Shown here one piece after another: positions 20,097-28,209 of a DNA stretch of 64,000 bases (within the stretch, counting starts at the first letter, position 1; every line of letters starts with the position of its first letter). This DNA is from Pseudomonas oligotrophica (lineage in GTDB: Bacteria > Pseudomonadota > Gammaproteobacteria > Pseudomonadales > Pseudomonadaceae). The notes under the pieces were generated by a model, which saw only the letters and a program-made list of their open reading frames with translations, was not told the DNA's origin and did no database searches. The stretch is taken from positions 186,001-250,000 of the forward strand of contig NZ_JAKJRU010000006.1 of the NCBI RefSeq assembly GCF_021726475.1, in the 5' to 3' direction. The position numbers and the translations under genes are program-made.

Positions 20097-20627
20097 ATGC
20101 AGGATCAACTGGCAGAACTGATCGGCCTGATCAGCTCCGGCTGCATGGCCGAAACGGAGATCGAGCGTATCGCCGAGGAAGCCGCCCAGGCCTACGCCGA
20201 CCCCGCGGCGTTCCTCGCGGCCAACCCGGACATCAACTACGACGACAGCTTCCCCATTCCCCTCGGCGAGTGGGTGGTGGTCGGCAGCCTGCCCGACACC
20301 GTGCTGTTCCAGGCCGACGACTACGAACAGCTGTTCACCCAGATCGTCGCCTCGTTCGGCCCGCAGGTGGGCTTCGTGCTCAAGCCCAAGCAGCTGGCCA
20401 AGACCGAGCCGCTCAAGGCGCTCAACCGCATCCAGGTGCAGCTCGGCAGCCTCTACCCGGAAAAGGGTGGCTATGTGCTGGTGGACTTCAGCGAGCCGCT
20501 GGATGACGAACTGCAGGCGGTGCTGGTCTACACCAGCGACCTGCCGCGGGTCATGCAGCTCGCCGTGGAGGTCGGCATCTACGCCGCGCCCGCGCTCGAG
20601 GCGCTCAAGGCGCAGTCGCAGGACTGA
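20097..20627 (+). CDS. conserved hypothetical protein (176 aa)
   Basis: A 176-residue acidic soluble protein. It starts MQDQLAELIGLISSG, with AGGAG eight bases upstream of the ATG at 20097. It has an internal alternating hydrophobic region (GEWVVVGSLPDTVLFQ, VQLGSLYPEKGGYVLVDF) and a helical end. I see no catalytic motif. The longer upstream frame overlaps tsdB on the other strand and is not coding. It ends one base before the stop of the convergent DUF3820 gene. Function unknown. Confidence 0.78.
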   Translation: MQDQLAELIGLISSGCMAETEIERIAEEAAQAYADPAAFLAANPDINYDDSFPIPLGEWVVVGSLPDTVLFQADDYEQLFTQIVASFGPQVGFVLKPKQLAKTEPLKALNRIQVQLGSLYPEKGGYVLVDFSEPLDDELQAVLVYTSDLPRVMQLAVEVGIYAAPALEALKAQSQD

Positions 20628-20840
20628 TCAGCGACGGCGCAGTGGCTCGAGCAGGGGCTTGAGCCCGTTGTGGTCGATCTCCTGCATCAGCGCGATCAGC
20701 CGGCCGATCTCGCCCGGCGGAAAGCCCACCCGGGCGAACCAGTTGAGGTAGTGCCCCGGCAGGTCGGCGATCAGCCGTCCCTTGTACTTGCCGTAGGGCA
20801 TGGTCTGGGTCACCAGGCGCTGGAGGTCTTCGGCTTGCAT
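20628..20840 (-). CDS. DUF3820 small protein
   Basis: A 70-residue protein with the diagnostic DUF3820 core MPYGKYKGRLIADLPGHYLNWFAR, near its N-terminus, and a basic C-terminus (LLEPLRRR). AAGGGG lies six bases upstream of the ATG at 20840; an ATG at 20846 directly abuts that Shine-Dalgarno and is less likely. Relatives form part of exonuclease-associated folds, but the stand-alone protein has no proven activity. Confidence 0.8.
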   Translation of the reverse strand: MQAEDLQRLVTQTMPYGKYKGRLIADLPGHYLNWFARVGFPPGEIGRLIALMQEIDHNGLKPLLEPLRRR

Positions 20841-20910
20841 GTGCATCCCCTTGCTGCGAGCGACGCATACTGCCACAGCCCGCTAAGTGGCGAGCGCCCG
20901 GCTCGGGCCA

Positions 20911-21240
20911 TCAGCCCTTGCCGAGGCGGGCCAGCGCCTCCAGGCGAAACGCCAGGTTCTGCTCGAGATCGACCAGCCGTTGCTGCAGGCGCTCGCGCTC
21001 GGCGGCATCGGCACACTGCTGCACGCACTCGCGCAGCCGCGTGCGTTCGTGCAGCAGCTCCACCTCGCGCGGCGCGATGCCGGCGTTCTTCAGCACCTGG
21101 AACGGCAGGCGCAGCCCCGGTGGCGTCTGCAGCCAGGCGCTGTCGATCTGCAGCGGCGTACCGCGGCCGCTGACGCCCCGCTGCCACTCGGCGACCTGCC
21201 TGGCGATCCGCCGTTCGATGTCGTCGTCGATGCCGCTCAT
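20911..21240 (-). CDS. DUF1992 (DnaJ-C28-like) domain protein
   Basis: A 109-residue protein matching the DUF1992 pattern. The N-terminal helix IERRIARQVAEWQ is followed by a glycine-containing loop with GTPLQID, then LPFQVLKNAGIAPREVELLHE, which parallels the hallmark of the family. The C-terminal half is coiled-coil-like (RERLQQRLVDLEQNLAFRLEAL). Such proteins are found next to chaperones in eukaryotes; the bacterial role is unknown. Confidence 0.75.
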   Translation of the reverse strand: MSGIDDDIERRIARQVAEWQRGVSGRGTPLQIDSAWLQTPPGLRLPFQVLKNAGIAPREVELLHERTRLRECVQQCADAAERERLQQRLVDLEQNLAFRLEALARLGKG

Positions 21241-21452
21241 CCCGCCCTCCTCGCTGACCTGCAGCCAAGGCTATCCGAGCCGCGCCGGGAAGGTGGCGCC
21301 GCCGGGCTGAAAATCCCGCTAACCCATCCTGCGCTGACGCGGCCGGGCCGGCACGGCATCCGCGTGGCCCGCTATCATGGCGCTGTGGCGAACCCGGCAG
21401 CGGCGCGGCCGGTCTGCCGAGCAGCCCCTGAACAACAACAAGGACACCCATC

Positions 21453-22682
21453 ATGCCCAGCCTCAACGTGCAAATCCTCGTCGCTGCCTGTCTCGGCCTG
21501 CTGATCGGCTGGCTGACCGGCGCGCTGCCCGAGGACGCCGCGCTGCGCGAAGGCACCCTGTATACCGCCGGGCTGGTCTCCAGCGTGTTCATCGGCATGC
21601 TGAAGATGGTGCTGGTGCCGCTGGTGTTCACCTCCATCGCCGTCGGCGTGGCCAGCCTGCAGCAGCACCACCAGGTGCACCGGGTGTGGATCACCGCGCT
21701 GCTCTACTTCACCCTGACCACCGGCGTGGCGATGCTCGTCTCGCTGACCGCGGCCAACCTGGTCAAGCCCGGCGCCGGGCTGTCGCTGGACCTGTTCGCC
21801 GAGCAGATGGATGCCTTCGAGGCGCGCCAGCTGACCCTGCCGGAGTTCTTCCAGCACTTCTTCGCCAACCTCTTCCAGAACCCCTTCGCCGCCTTCGCCC
21901 AGAGCAGCGTGCTGGCGGTCGTGGTGTTCGCCCTGTTCGTCGGCATCGCCCTGGTCGCCGGCGGCCAGCGCTACCGCACCATCCTCGCGCTGCTGCAGGA
22001 AATCCTCGAGATGCTGCTGCACATCGTCGGCTGGATCATGCGCCTGGCGCCGCTGGGCATCCTCGCGCTGTTGGTCCGCCTGGTCGCCGAACAGGATGTC
22101 GCGCTGCTCTCGGCGGTGGGCGGCTTCATCGTGCTGGTGTTCGGCACCACGCTGTTCCACGGCGCGGTGGTGCTGCCGCTGATCCTCTACCTGACCACCG
22201 GCCGCTCGCCGCTGTGGTTCTGGCGCGGCGCGCGCGATGCGGTGATCACCGCCTTCGCCACCAGCTCGAGTTCGGCGACGCTGCCGGTCTCGATCCGCTG
22301 CGCCGAGGAGAACCTCAAGGTCGACAAGCGCTACGCCGGCTTCGTGCTGCCGCTGGGCGCGACCATGAACATGGACGGCACCGCGCTCTACGAGGCCGCC
22401 GCCGCGCTGTTCGTCGCCAACCTGGTAGGGGTCGAGCTGAGCCTGGGCCAGCAGGCGGTGGTGTTCTTCACCGCGATGATCGCCTCGACCGGCGCACCGG
22501 GCATTCCCAGCGCCGGCATGGTGACCATGGTCATGGTCCTGCAGGCGGTCGGGTTGCCGGCCGAGGCGATCGCCATCCTGCTGCCGATCGACCGCCTGCT
22601 CGACACCATCCGCACGGCGGTGAACGTGCAGGGCGATATCACCGGCAGCGTGGTGGTGCAGCGGATCGCCGAGCGCGCCTGA
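21453..22682 (+). CDS. dicarboxylate/amino acid:cation symporter (DAACS family)
   Basis: A 409-residue transporter with about eight membrane segments and two re-entrant loops. The substrate/Na+ motif is present as ATSSSSATLPVSI (serine-rich hairpin loop) and PLGATMNMDGTALYEA (NMDGT), with the third motif TGAPGIPSAGMVTMVMVL. It imports C4-dicarboxylates, glutamate or aspartate in symport with Na+ or H+. The exact substrate is not visible. It appears monocistronic; the Gre-factor gene converges 12 bases away. Confidence 0.93.
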   Translation: MPSLNVQILVAACLGLLIGWLTGALPEDAALREGTLYTAGLVSSVFIGMLKMVLVPLVFTSIAVGVASLQQHHQVHRVWITALLYFTLTTGVAMLVSLTAANLVKPGAGLSLDLFAEQMDAFEARQLTLPEFFQHFFANLFQNPFAAFAQSSVLAVVVFALFVGIALVAGGQRYRTILALLQEILEMLLHIVGWIMRLAPLGILALLVRLVAEQDVALLSAVGGFIVLVFGTTLFHGAVVLPLILYLTTGRSPLWFWRGARDAVITAFATSSSSATLPVSIRCAEENLKVDKRYAGFVLPLGATMNMDGTALYEAAAALFVANLVGVELSLGQQAVVFFTAMIASTGAPGIPSAGMVTMVMVLQAVGLPAEAIAILLPIDRLLDTIRTAVNVQGDITGSVVVQRIAERA

Positions 22683-22694
22683 GCGGCGCCCGCC

Positions 22695-23171
22695 CTAGCG
22701 AACTTCCAGCACCTCGTAGCGCTGCAGCCGGCCGTTGACGCGCAGCTCCACCTCGTCGCCCTCCTGGCGGCCGAGCAGGCCCTGGCCCAGCGGCGAGCGC
22801 GGCGAGATCACCAGCACCTCGCGGCCCTCGTGCCGCAGCTTCAAGCCGGCGCCGTCGGGACCGAGGAAGAACCAGCGTTCCTCGGCGTCGTGCTCCAGGC
22901 AGAGCAGCGCGCCGACCCGCACCCGGCCTTCGTCGGCGGCGACCGGCTGCAGGTTGCGATAGGCGGCGAGCGCCGTCTCGATCTCGTGCAGGCGGCGGCG
23001 CTGGCCGTCGGCCAGGTAGGCCGCTTCCAGGCCACGGGTGTCGTACTTGTTCTCGGCCTTGCTCTCGGCGTGGGTGGCAGCCTCGTGGGTCGCGGCCAGC
23101 ACGGTGCGGGCCACCTCGCGGTCGGCTTCGAGGGTGGCGATGATCTGCTCTTGGAGGGTGCGCTTGTTCAT
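22695..23171 (-). CDS. GreA/GreB family transcription elongation factor-like protein
   Basis: A 158-residue protein in the Gre layout. The N-terminal coiled-coil region has the charged stretch TLEADREVARTVLAATHEAATHAESKAENKYDTRG, and the C-terminal FKBP-like domain contains LVISPRSPLGQGLLGRQEGDEVEL, the most conserved Gre segment. Acting on backtracked RNA polymerase is expected, but the coiled-coil tip acidic residues differ from GreA/GreB, so this may be a Rnk/Gre paralogue. It overlaps the hydrolase gene by 4 bases. Confidence 0.88.
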   Translation of the reverse strand: MNKRTLQEQIIATLEADREVARTVLAATHEAATHAESKAENKYDTRGLEAAYLADGQRRRLHEIETALAAYRNLQPVAADEGRVRVGALLCLEHDAEERWFFLGPDGAGLKLRHEGREVLVISPRSPLGQGLLGRQEGDEVELRVNGRLQRYEVLEVR

Positions 23172-24124
23172 GGGCCTGGCTTATAGCCCGGCGCGGCGGC
23201 GAAGGGAATGCCATCGTCGCGGACCGGCGGCGCGCCGGCCTCGATGACTTCGTCGGCCAGCCAGGGATTGCGGCCCTCGGCGATCCACTCCAGGCTCGCG
23301 CGCCAGAAGCCCTGGCGGTGGCGGTCATGGAACAGGCCGAAGTGGCCGATGCGCTCGAAGCCCAGCGCACCGGGCTCGAGCTGCACGCGCTGGCGCGGGC
23401 TGTTGCAGAAATACGCCAGGCCCCGGCGCATGGCCGCCGGCGTGGCGAATTCGTCGTCGCTGGTGCTCACCGCCAGGATCGGCGCGCGGATCGCCGCGAA
23501 GCGGCGGAACAGCTCGTCATGCTCATTGGCCGGATAGCTGTGCTCCAGCCGTGCACCGCGCCCGGCCCATTCCAGCGCGACGCCGGCCGGCAGGTCTTCC
23601 AGCCAGCCCAGGCGCCGCCCGGGGAAATAGCCGAGCAGCCGGGTCAGCGCCGGCATCAGCAGGTGCCACTTGGCGAACATGCGCAGGCGCCGGTCGGCGG
23701 CGTAGTCGCGCCAGTAGGCGTACTGCCCGGCCACGTTGAGGTAGCGATCCACCTGGCTGGCGGCCTCGGCGAAACCGGGCATGAAACCACCGGCGCTGTG
23801 CCCCACCGCCACCAGCAGCCCGTGCGGGTCGCGCTGGCGCATGAAGCGCACGGCGGCGTCGAAATCGTAGTCGCCCCAGTCGCGCCAGCGCATGCGCAGC
23901 TCGCGCAGCCGCGGCGGCCGCGAGCCGCCGATGCCGCGGAAGTCGTAGGTCAGCACGGCGAAGCCATGCTCGGCGAGAAAGCCGGCGTAGCGCGCGTAGT
24001 AGCGCGACAGCACGCCGGTCGCACTGCTGACGATCACCGCGCCGCGCTCGGCGCCGGCGGGCCGCCACAGCTGCGCGGCCAGGCTGAAGCCATCGCGGCA
24101 CGGCAGGGAAACGGACTCGGGCAT
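23168..24124 (-). CDS. alpha/beta hydrolase
   Basis: A 318-residue serine hydrolase-type protein. The nucleophile elbow is GHSAGG (VAVGHSAGGFMPG) and the catalytic Asp/His are expected in AVSTSDDEFATP and RIGHFGLFH. It contains no signal peptide. I chose ATG at 24124 with AAAGG upstream, because the longer frame to 24184 overlaps the promoter of the divergent SLC13 gene. The downstream Gre gene overlaps it by 4 bases, so the two are co-translated. Substrate unknown. Confidence 0.88.
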   Translation of the reverse strand: MPESVSLPCRDGFSLAAQLWRPAGAERGAVIVSSATGVLSRYYARYAGFLAEHGFAVLTYDFRGIGGSRPPRLRELRMRWRDWGDYDFDAAVRFMRQRDPHGLLVAVGHSAGGFMPGFAEAASQVDRYLNVAGQYAYWRDYAADRRLRMFAKWHLLMPALTRLLGYFPGRRLGWLEDLPAGVALEWAGRGARLEHSYPANEHDELFRRFAAIRAPILAVSTSDDEFATPAAMRRGLAYFCNSPRQRVQLEPGALGFERIGHFGLFHDRHRQGFWRASLEWIAEGRNPWLADEVIEAGAPPVRDDGIPFAAAPGYKPGP

Positions 24125-24326
24125 GACAAGGGCCTTTCGAATTGTTGTGCGGCCACCTTGCCCCGCGGCGCGGACTTTTGCCATAACCTGCCGGCACCTT
24201 TGCGCGATGCTGGCAGTCTGTAGTCACGAGCGCCTCGCGGTCGCGCCCGGCAGGTGCGCCGCGCCCCCCCCTGTTCCACGGTATTGCCGCCCGGCGCCAC
24301 GGCCCCGGCGGATCGGAGAGAACCAC

Positions 24327-26168
24327 ATGACCGGCGACCAGCTGATCGTCTTTGGCGTGCTCGCGGCAACCCTGGCGCTGTTCATCTGGAACCGCTGGCG
24401 CTACGACCTGGTGGCGCTCGGCGCCCTGCTCGCCTGCGCCCTGAGCGGCGTGGTGCCGGCCGACGAGGTGTTCGCCGGCCTCGCCCATCCGGCGGTGATC
24501 TCGGTGGCCGCGGTGCTGGTGCTCAGCCGCGGCCTGCTCAACGCCGGCGTGGTGGACTCCGTGGCACGCCGGCTGATGCAGGTCGGCGAACGGCCCTGGG
24601 CGCAGGTCGCCGCACTGACCGGCATCGTCGCGCTGAGCTCGGGCTTCATGAACAACGTCGGCGCGCTGGCGCTGTTCATGCCGGTGGCGATCTGGATGTC
24701 GCGCCAGAGCGGCCGCTCGCCGTCCTACCTGCTGATGCCGCTGGCCTTCGGCTCGCTGCTCGGCGGCACCCTGACGCTGATCGGCACGCCGCCCAACCTG
24801 ATCATCGCCGGCTACCGCGCCGAAGCCGGCGAGGCCCCCTTCGGCATGTTCGCCTTTCTCCCGGTGGGCGCCGCGGTGACCCTCGCCGGGGTCGCCTTCA
24901 TCGCCCTGCTCGGCTGGCGGCTGGTGCCGCGCCGGCAGGAACAGGAAGGCAACGGCGACCTGTTCGAGATCAGCGCCTACCTCACCGAAGTGCGCGTGCC
25001 GGAGGGCTGCAAGTACGCCGGGCGCACCCTGCACGCACTGATCGGCGCGGTACAGGACGAGGCCGACGTGCAGGTCATCGCGCTGATTCGCGGCGAGCAG
25101 CGCCAGCGCATGCCGTCGACCTACGAAGTGCTGCGCGAGGAGGACATCCTGCTGGTCGAGGCCGATTCGGACAGCCTCAAGGCGCTGCTCGACGTCACCG
25201 GTGTCGAGCTGGCGGCCAACCTGGAGGAGCCGCCCGAGCGCGACCACGCCGAGCCGGCCGCCGCGCACGCCGGCAAGGACGACAAGAGCAGGAAGCACCG
25301 CGACCGGCATGGCGAGCTGACCCTGGCCGAAGCCATCGTCAGCCCCGGCTCGATGCTGGTGGGCACCACCGCCAGCGGCCTCGACCTGCGCGAGCGCCAC
25401 GGCGTCAACGTGCTGGCCGTCGCCCGCCAGGGCCAGCGGCTGCGCCAGCGCCTGGGCCGGATCCGCTTCGCCGCCGGCGACATCCTGCTGCTGCAGGCCC
25501 GCGAGGAAAGCCTGCAGTCGACCCTCGGCAACCTCGGCTGCCTGCCGCTGGCCTCGCGCGGCCTGCGCATCACCGCGCCGCGCCAGGTGCTGCTGGCCAG
25601 CACGATCTTCGCCCTGACCCTGGCGAGCATCGCCCTCGGCCTGCTGCCGGCCGCCACCGCGCTGGTCGCCGGGGCACTGGTGATGATCCTGGCAGGGCTG
25701 ATCCCGCTGGGCGGCATCTACGAGAGCATCGACATGCCGGTGATCGTGCTGGTGGCGGCCATGCTGCCGGTGGGCCAGGCGTTGGAGACCACCGGCGGCT
25801 CGCAGCGGATCGCCGATGCCCTGCTCACGCTCGGCCAGGCGCTGCCGCCGGCGGCAACCCTGGCGCTGCTGATGGTCGCCGTGATGCTGGTGTCCAACGT
25901 GGTCAACAACGCCGCCGCCGCGGTGCTCGCCGCACCGGTGGCGATCAGCCTGGCGCGGGGCATGGACGCCTCTGTCGATCCCTTCCTGATGGCGGTGGCG
26001 ATCGGCGCGTCCTGCGCCTTCCTCACGCCCATCGGCCACCAGTCCAACACCTTGGTGATGGCGCCCGGCGGCTACCGCTTCGGCGACTACTGGCGCCTGG
26101 GCCTGCCGCTGTCGATCCTGGTGGTGCTCTGCGCGGTGCCGGCGATCCTCTGGATCTGGCCGCTGTGA
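24327..26168 (+). CDS. SLC13 family permease with TrkA-C domains
   Basis: A 613-residue membrane protein in two halves of about five helices. Each half carries a conserved SNN/NNV motif (SSGFMNNVGALALF, SNVVNNAAAA) and a TPP/TPIG segment (GTPPNLIIAG, LTPIGHQSNTLV) as in DASS carriers. Between them lie two RCK_C/TrkA-C regulatory domains (about residues 215-295 and 340-420). They are joined by a highly charged His/Lys-rich linker (about 300-330). Probably Na+/anion symport; substrate unknown. The start has GGAGAG eight bases upstream. Confidence 0.92.
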   Translation: MTGDQLIVFGVLAATLALFIWNRWRYDLVALGALLACALSGVVPADEVFAGLAHPAVISVAAVLVLSRGLLNAGVVDSVARRLMQVGERPWAQVAALTGIVALSSGFMNNVGALALFMPVAIWMSRQSGRSPSYLLMPLAFGSLLGGTLTLIGTPPNLIIAGYRAEAGEAPFGMFAFLPVGAAVTLAGVAFIALLGWRLVPRRQEQEGNGDLFEISAYLTEVRVPEGCKYAGRTLHALIGAVQDEADVQVIALIRGEQRQRMPSTYEVLREEDILLVEADSDSLKALLDVTGVELAANLEEPPERDHAEPAAAHAGKDDKSRKHRDRHGELTLAEAIVSPGSMLVGTTASGLDLRERHGVNVLAVARQGQRLRQRLGRIRFAAGDILLLQAREESLQSTLGNLGCLPLASRGLRITAPRQVLLASTIFALTLASIALGLLPAATALVAGALVMILAGLIPLGGIYESIDMPVIVLVAAMLPVGQALETTGGSQRIADALLTLGQALPPAATLALLMVAVMLVSNVVNNAAAAVLAAPVAISLARGMDASVDPFLMAVAIGASCAFLTPIGHQSNTLVMAPGGYRFGDYWRLGLPLSILVVLCAVPAILWIWPL

Positions 26169-26208
26169 ACGGCAGGCGCGCGGCCTCGCCAACGGTGTCT
26201 ACTACCAA

Positions 26209-26227
26209 GGCGGAAGACAAATCCGCC
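26209..26227 (+). terminator. weak hairpin downstream of the SLC13 gene
   Basis: GGCGGA-N7-TCCGCC forms a 6-base stem 41 bases after the SLC13 stop; no T-run follows. It may be a weak terminator or a degenerate REP-like remnant. Confidence 0.3.
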
Positions 26228-26392
26228 GATGGGTCAATGGCGCTGCATACGCGCAGGCTGGAGGATGGCCGGCAGGATCGCCGTACCCCATGGGCTGCGC
26301 CCGGACCGGTTGCGATCCGGAAAATGGCCCGATAGGCTGCCGCCCTCTCCCGGCTGGATCAACAGGCCCGCCGCCGGAACCAGAGATCGCCG

Positions 26393-26734
26393 ATGACCGA
26401 CCATCGCCCCAAGACCTCGCTGGTGTTCGCCTTGCTCATCGCCCTGCTGGCGGGCTGGGGCAGCCATGCGACCTCCTGGCTGGTCAGTCCGGCGCAGCAC
26501 TCAACCGATGCCCGGTGGCGCGACCACCATCACCAGCATGCTCACTCGGTCGAGCGCTGCGCCCTCTGCGAGCTGCAGCACGTGCACGTGCTCGGTGATC
26601 ACATCCACGAAACCCCTCATCCCGTGCGGCTGAGCCTGGCCGTGCAACCCGAGCGTGCCGACGTCCCGGCCTGGCCGCACCCGGCGCTACCGCAGAGCCC
26701 GGTATCGCGCATCGAGCGCCCTCCCCGCGCCTAG
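26393..26734 (+). CDS. His-rich small exported or membrane protein (DUF2946-like)
   Basis: A 113-residue protein. The N-terminal segment TSLVFALLIALLAGWGSH is a signal anchor. The mature part is unusually rich in histidine: HHHQHAHSVERCALCELQHVHVLGDHIHE carries a CxxC pair (CALC) flanked by about ten His. This pattern matches DUF2946-like proteins and suggests metal binding (Zn, Cu or Ni), which is an inference. It is the first of three genes, with HupE/UreJ-like and anchor-domain genes behind, and 59 bases to the next start. Confidence 0.75.
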   Translation: MTDHRPKTSLVFALLIALLAGWGSHATSWLVSPAQHSTDARWRDHHHQHAHSVERCALCELQHVHVLGDHIHETPHPVRLSLAVQPERADVPAWPHPALPQSPVSRIERPPRA

Positions 26735-26793
26735 CCTTGCGCTGCTGACGGTCGCCTCCGGTGACCTCTTCCCATTCGCTCAGGACCATTTCC

Positions 26794-27525
26794 ATGCATT
26801 CGCAATCCCTGCGCGGGCTCGCTGCGTTCTACGCACGCCTGCGCCACTCGCTGCTACCGGTATCCGGCTTGCTGCTGTTCCTGCTCGCACCCGACGCAAT
26901 CGCCCATGGCGTGGCCGAGGGCGACAAGGGCTTCATCCAGGAAAGCTCCGGCGTGCTGCTGTTGCCGTTCATCTACATGGGCGCCAAGCACATGATCACC
27001 GGCTACGATCACCTGCTGTTCCTCTTCGGAGTGATCTTCTTCCTCTACCGGCTCAAGGACGTCGGGCTCTATGTCACGCTGTTCGCCGTCGGCCACTCGG
27101 TGACCCTGCTGTTCGGCGTGCTGACCGAGATCAGCGTCAGTGCCTACCTGATCGACGCGATCATCGGCTTTTCGGTCGTCTACAAGGCCCTGGACAACCT
27201 CGGCGCCTTCGAGCGCTGGTTCGGCTATCAGCCCGATACCCGCGCGGCCACGCTGGTCTTCGGCCTGATCCACGGCTTCGGCCTGGCGACCAAGATTCTC
27301 GAGTACGAGATCGCTGCCGATGGCCTGATCGCCAACCTGATCGCCTTTAACGTCGGGGTCGAGCTCGGCCAGTTGCTGGCGCTCGGCGCCATCCTCATTG
27401 CCATGGGTTACTGGCGACGCAGCGCCGGCTTCTGGCGCCATGCCTACACCGCCAACGTCGCCATGATGGGCGCCGGTTTCCTCTTGATGGGTTACCAGCT
27501 CACCGGCCTGATCGTGTCCCAGTAA
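26794..27525 (+). CDS. HupE/UreJ-like membrane protein
   Basis: A 243-residue polytopic membrane protein of the HupE/UreJ_2 family (six to seven helices). Its diagnostic segments are GAKHMITGYDHLLFLFGVIFF, then VGHSVTLLFGVLTEISV and FGLIHGFGLATKILE. HupE proteins are implicated in nickel or cobalt uptake; His/Asp pairs in these helices probably bind metal. The ATG at 26794 starts a leader that ends in AIAHG, probably a cleaved signal. Twelve bases separate it from the anchor gene, indicating a common transcript. The metal is not known. Confidence 0.87.
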   Translation: MHSQSLRGLAAFYARLRHSLLPVSGLLLFLLAPDAIAHGVAEGDKGFIQESSGVLLLPFIYMGAKHMITGYDHLLFLFGVIFFLYRLKDVGLYVTLFAVGHSVTLLFGVLTEISVSAYLIDAIIGFSVVYKALDNLGAFERWFGYQPDTRAATLVFGLIHGFGLATKILEYEIAADGLIANLIAFNVGVELGQLLALGAILIAMGYWRRSAGFWRHAYTANVAMMGAGFLLMGYQLTGLIVSQ

Positions 27526-27537
27526 GGAATTTTTCGC

Positions 27538-28164
27538 ATGTACAACAACCAACGACCCGACCTGACCGGACTGCCCAGCAGCGCCCAGCTGCTGCGCTCC
27601 ACCGCCATCGCTCTGATCGCCGCCGGCGTGCTGCTGGTCACCGTGGTGATGCCCGCCGAGTACGCCATCGACCCGACCGGTGCCGGCCGCCTGCTGGGGC
27701 TTACCCAGATGGGCGAGCTGAAACGCACCCTGGCCGAGGAAGCCGCCGCCGATGCGCAGCCACCGGCCGTGGCGCAGGCCGAGCCGGCTCCCGCCGCGGC
27801 ACCGGTGCCTGCCGAACCGCAGCAGCCAAAGGTGGCCACCCAGCAGCACGAGGTCAATCTGACCCTGAAGCCCAACCAGGCCACCGAGATCAAGCTTGAG
27901 ATGAAGGAAGGCGCCAAGGCGAACTTCCACTGGACGGCCAACGGTGGGCGCCTGAACTACGACACCCACGGCGACCCCGTCCAGGCGCCGAAGGGCTTCT
28001 ACCATGGCTATGGCAAGGGCAAGGACACGCCGGAACTGCAGGGCGAGCTGGTCGCCGCGTTCGACGGCAAGCACGGCTGGTTCTGGCGGAACCGCACCAA
28101 CGAGACGGTGAAACTCACCCTGCGCACCGAGGGCGAGTACATCACCATCGAACAGGTGTTCTGA
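27538..28164 (+). CDS. membrane-anchored periplasmic domain protein (transmembrane anchor protein)
   Basis: A 208-residue protein with one transmembrane helix (about residues 22-40, IALIAAGVLLVTVVMPAEY), a long Pro/Ala/Glu-rich linker (about 65-105), and a C-terminal beta-rich domain with FHWTANGGRLNYDTHGDP and KHGWFWRNRTNETVKL. Proteins of this design occur with HupE/UreJ-like genes. A role in metal delivery or sensing is plausible but unproven. Spacing of 12 bases to the HupE gene supports one operon. Confidence 0.8.
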   Translation: MYNNQRPDLTGLPSSAQLLRSTAIALIAAGVLLVTVVMPAEYAIDPTGAGRLLGLTQMGELKRTLAEEAAADAQPPAVAQAEPAPAAAPVPAEPQQPKVATQQHEVNLTLKPNQATEIKLEMKEGAKANFHWTANGGRLNYDTHGDPVQAPKGFYHGYGKGKDTPELQGELVAAFDGKHGWFWRNRTNETVKLTLRTEGEYITIEQVF

Positions 28165-28170
28165 GGCACC

Positions 28171-28195
28171 GCACCGGCGCAGCCGTCGCCGGTGC
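28171..28195. terminator. bidirectional hairpin between convergent genes
   Basis: A 9-base stem (GCACCGGCG/CGCCGGTGC) with a 7-base loop lies between the stops of the anchor gene and the chemoreceptor gene. No T-run flanks it, so it may be a weak or Rho-assisted terminator. Confidence 0.4.
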
Positions 28196-28209
28196 GCCAG
28201 CCCTGCGAC

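Noticed and set aside
26209..26227. Possible second REP-like element after the SLC13 gene
   Set aside because: Only a 6-base stem with no match to the REP core in hrpA; recorded as a weak hairpin only.
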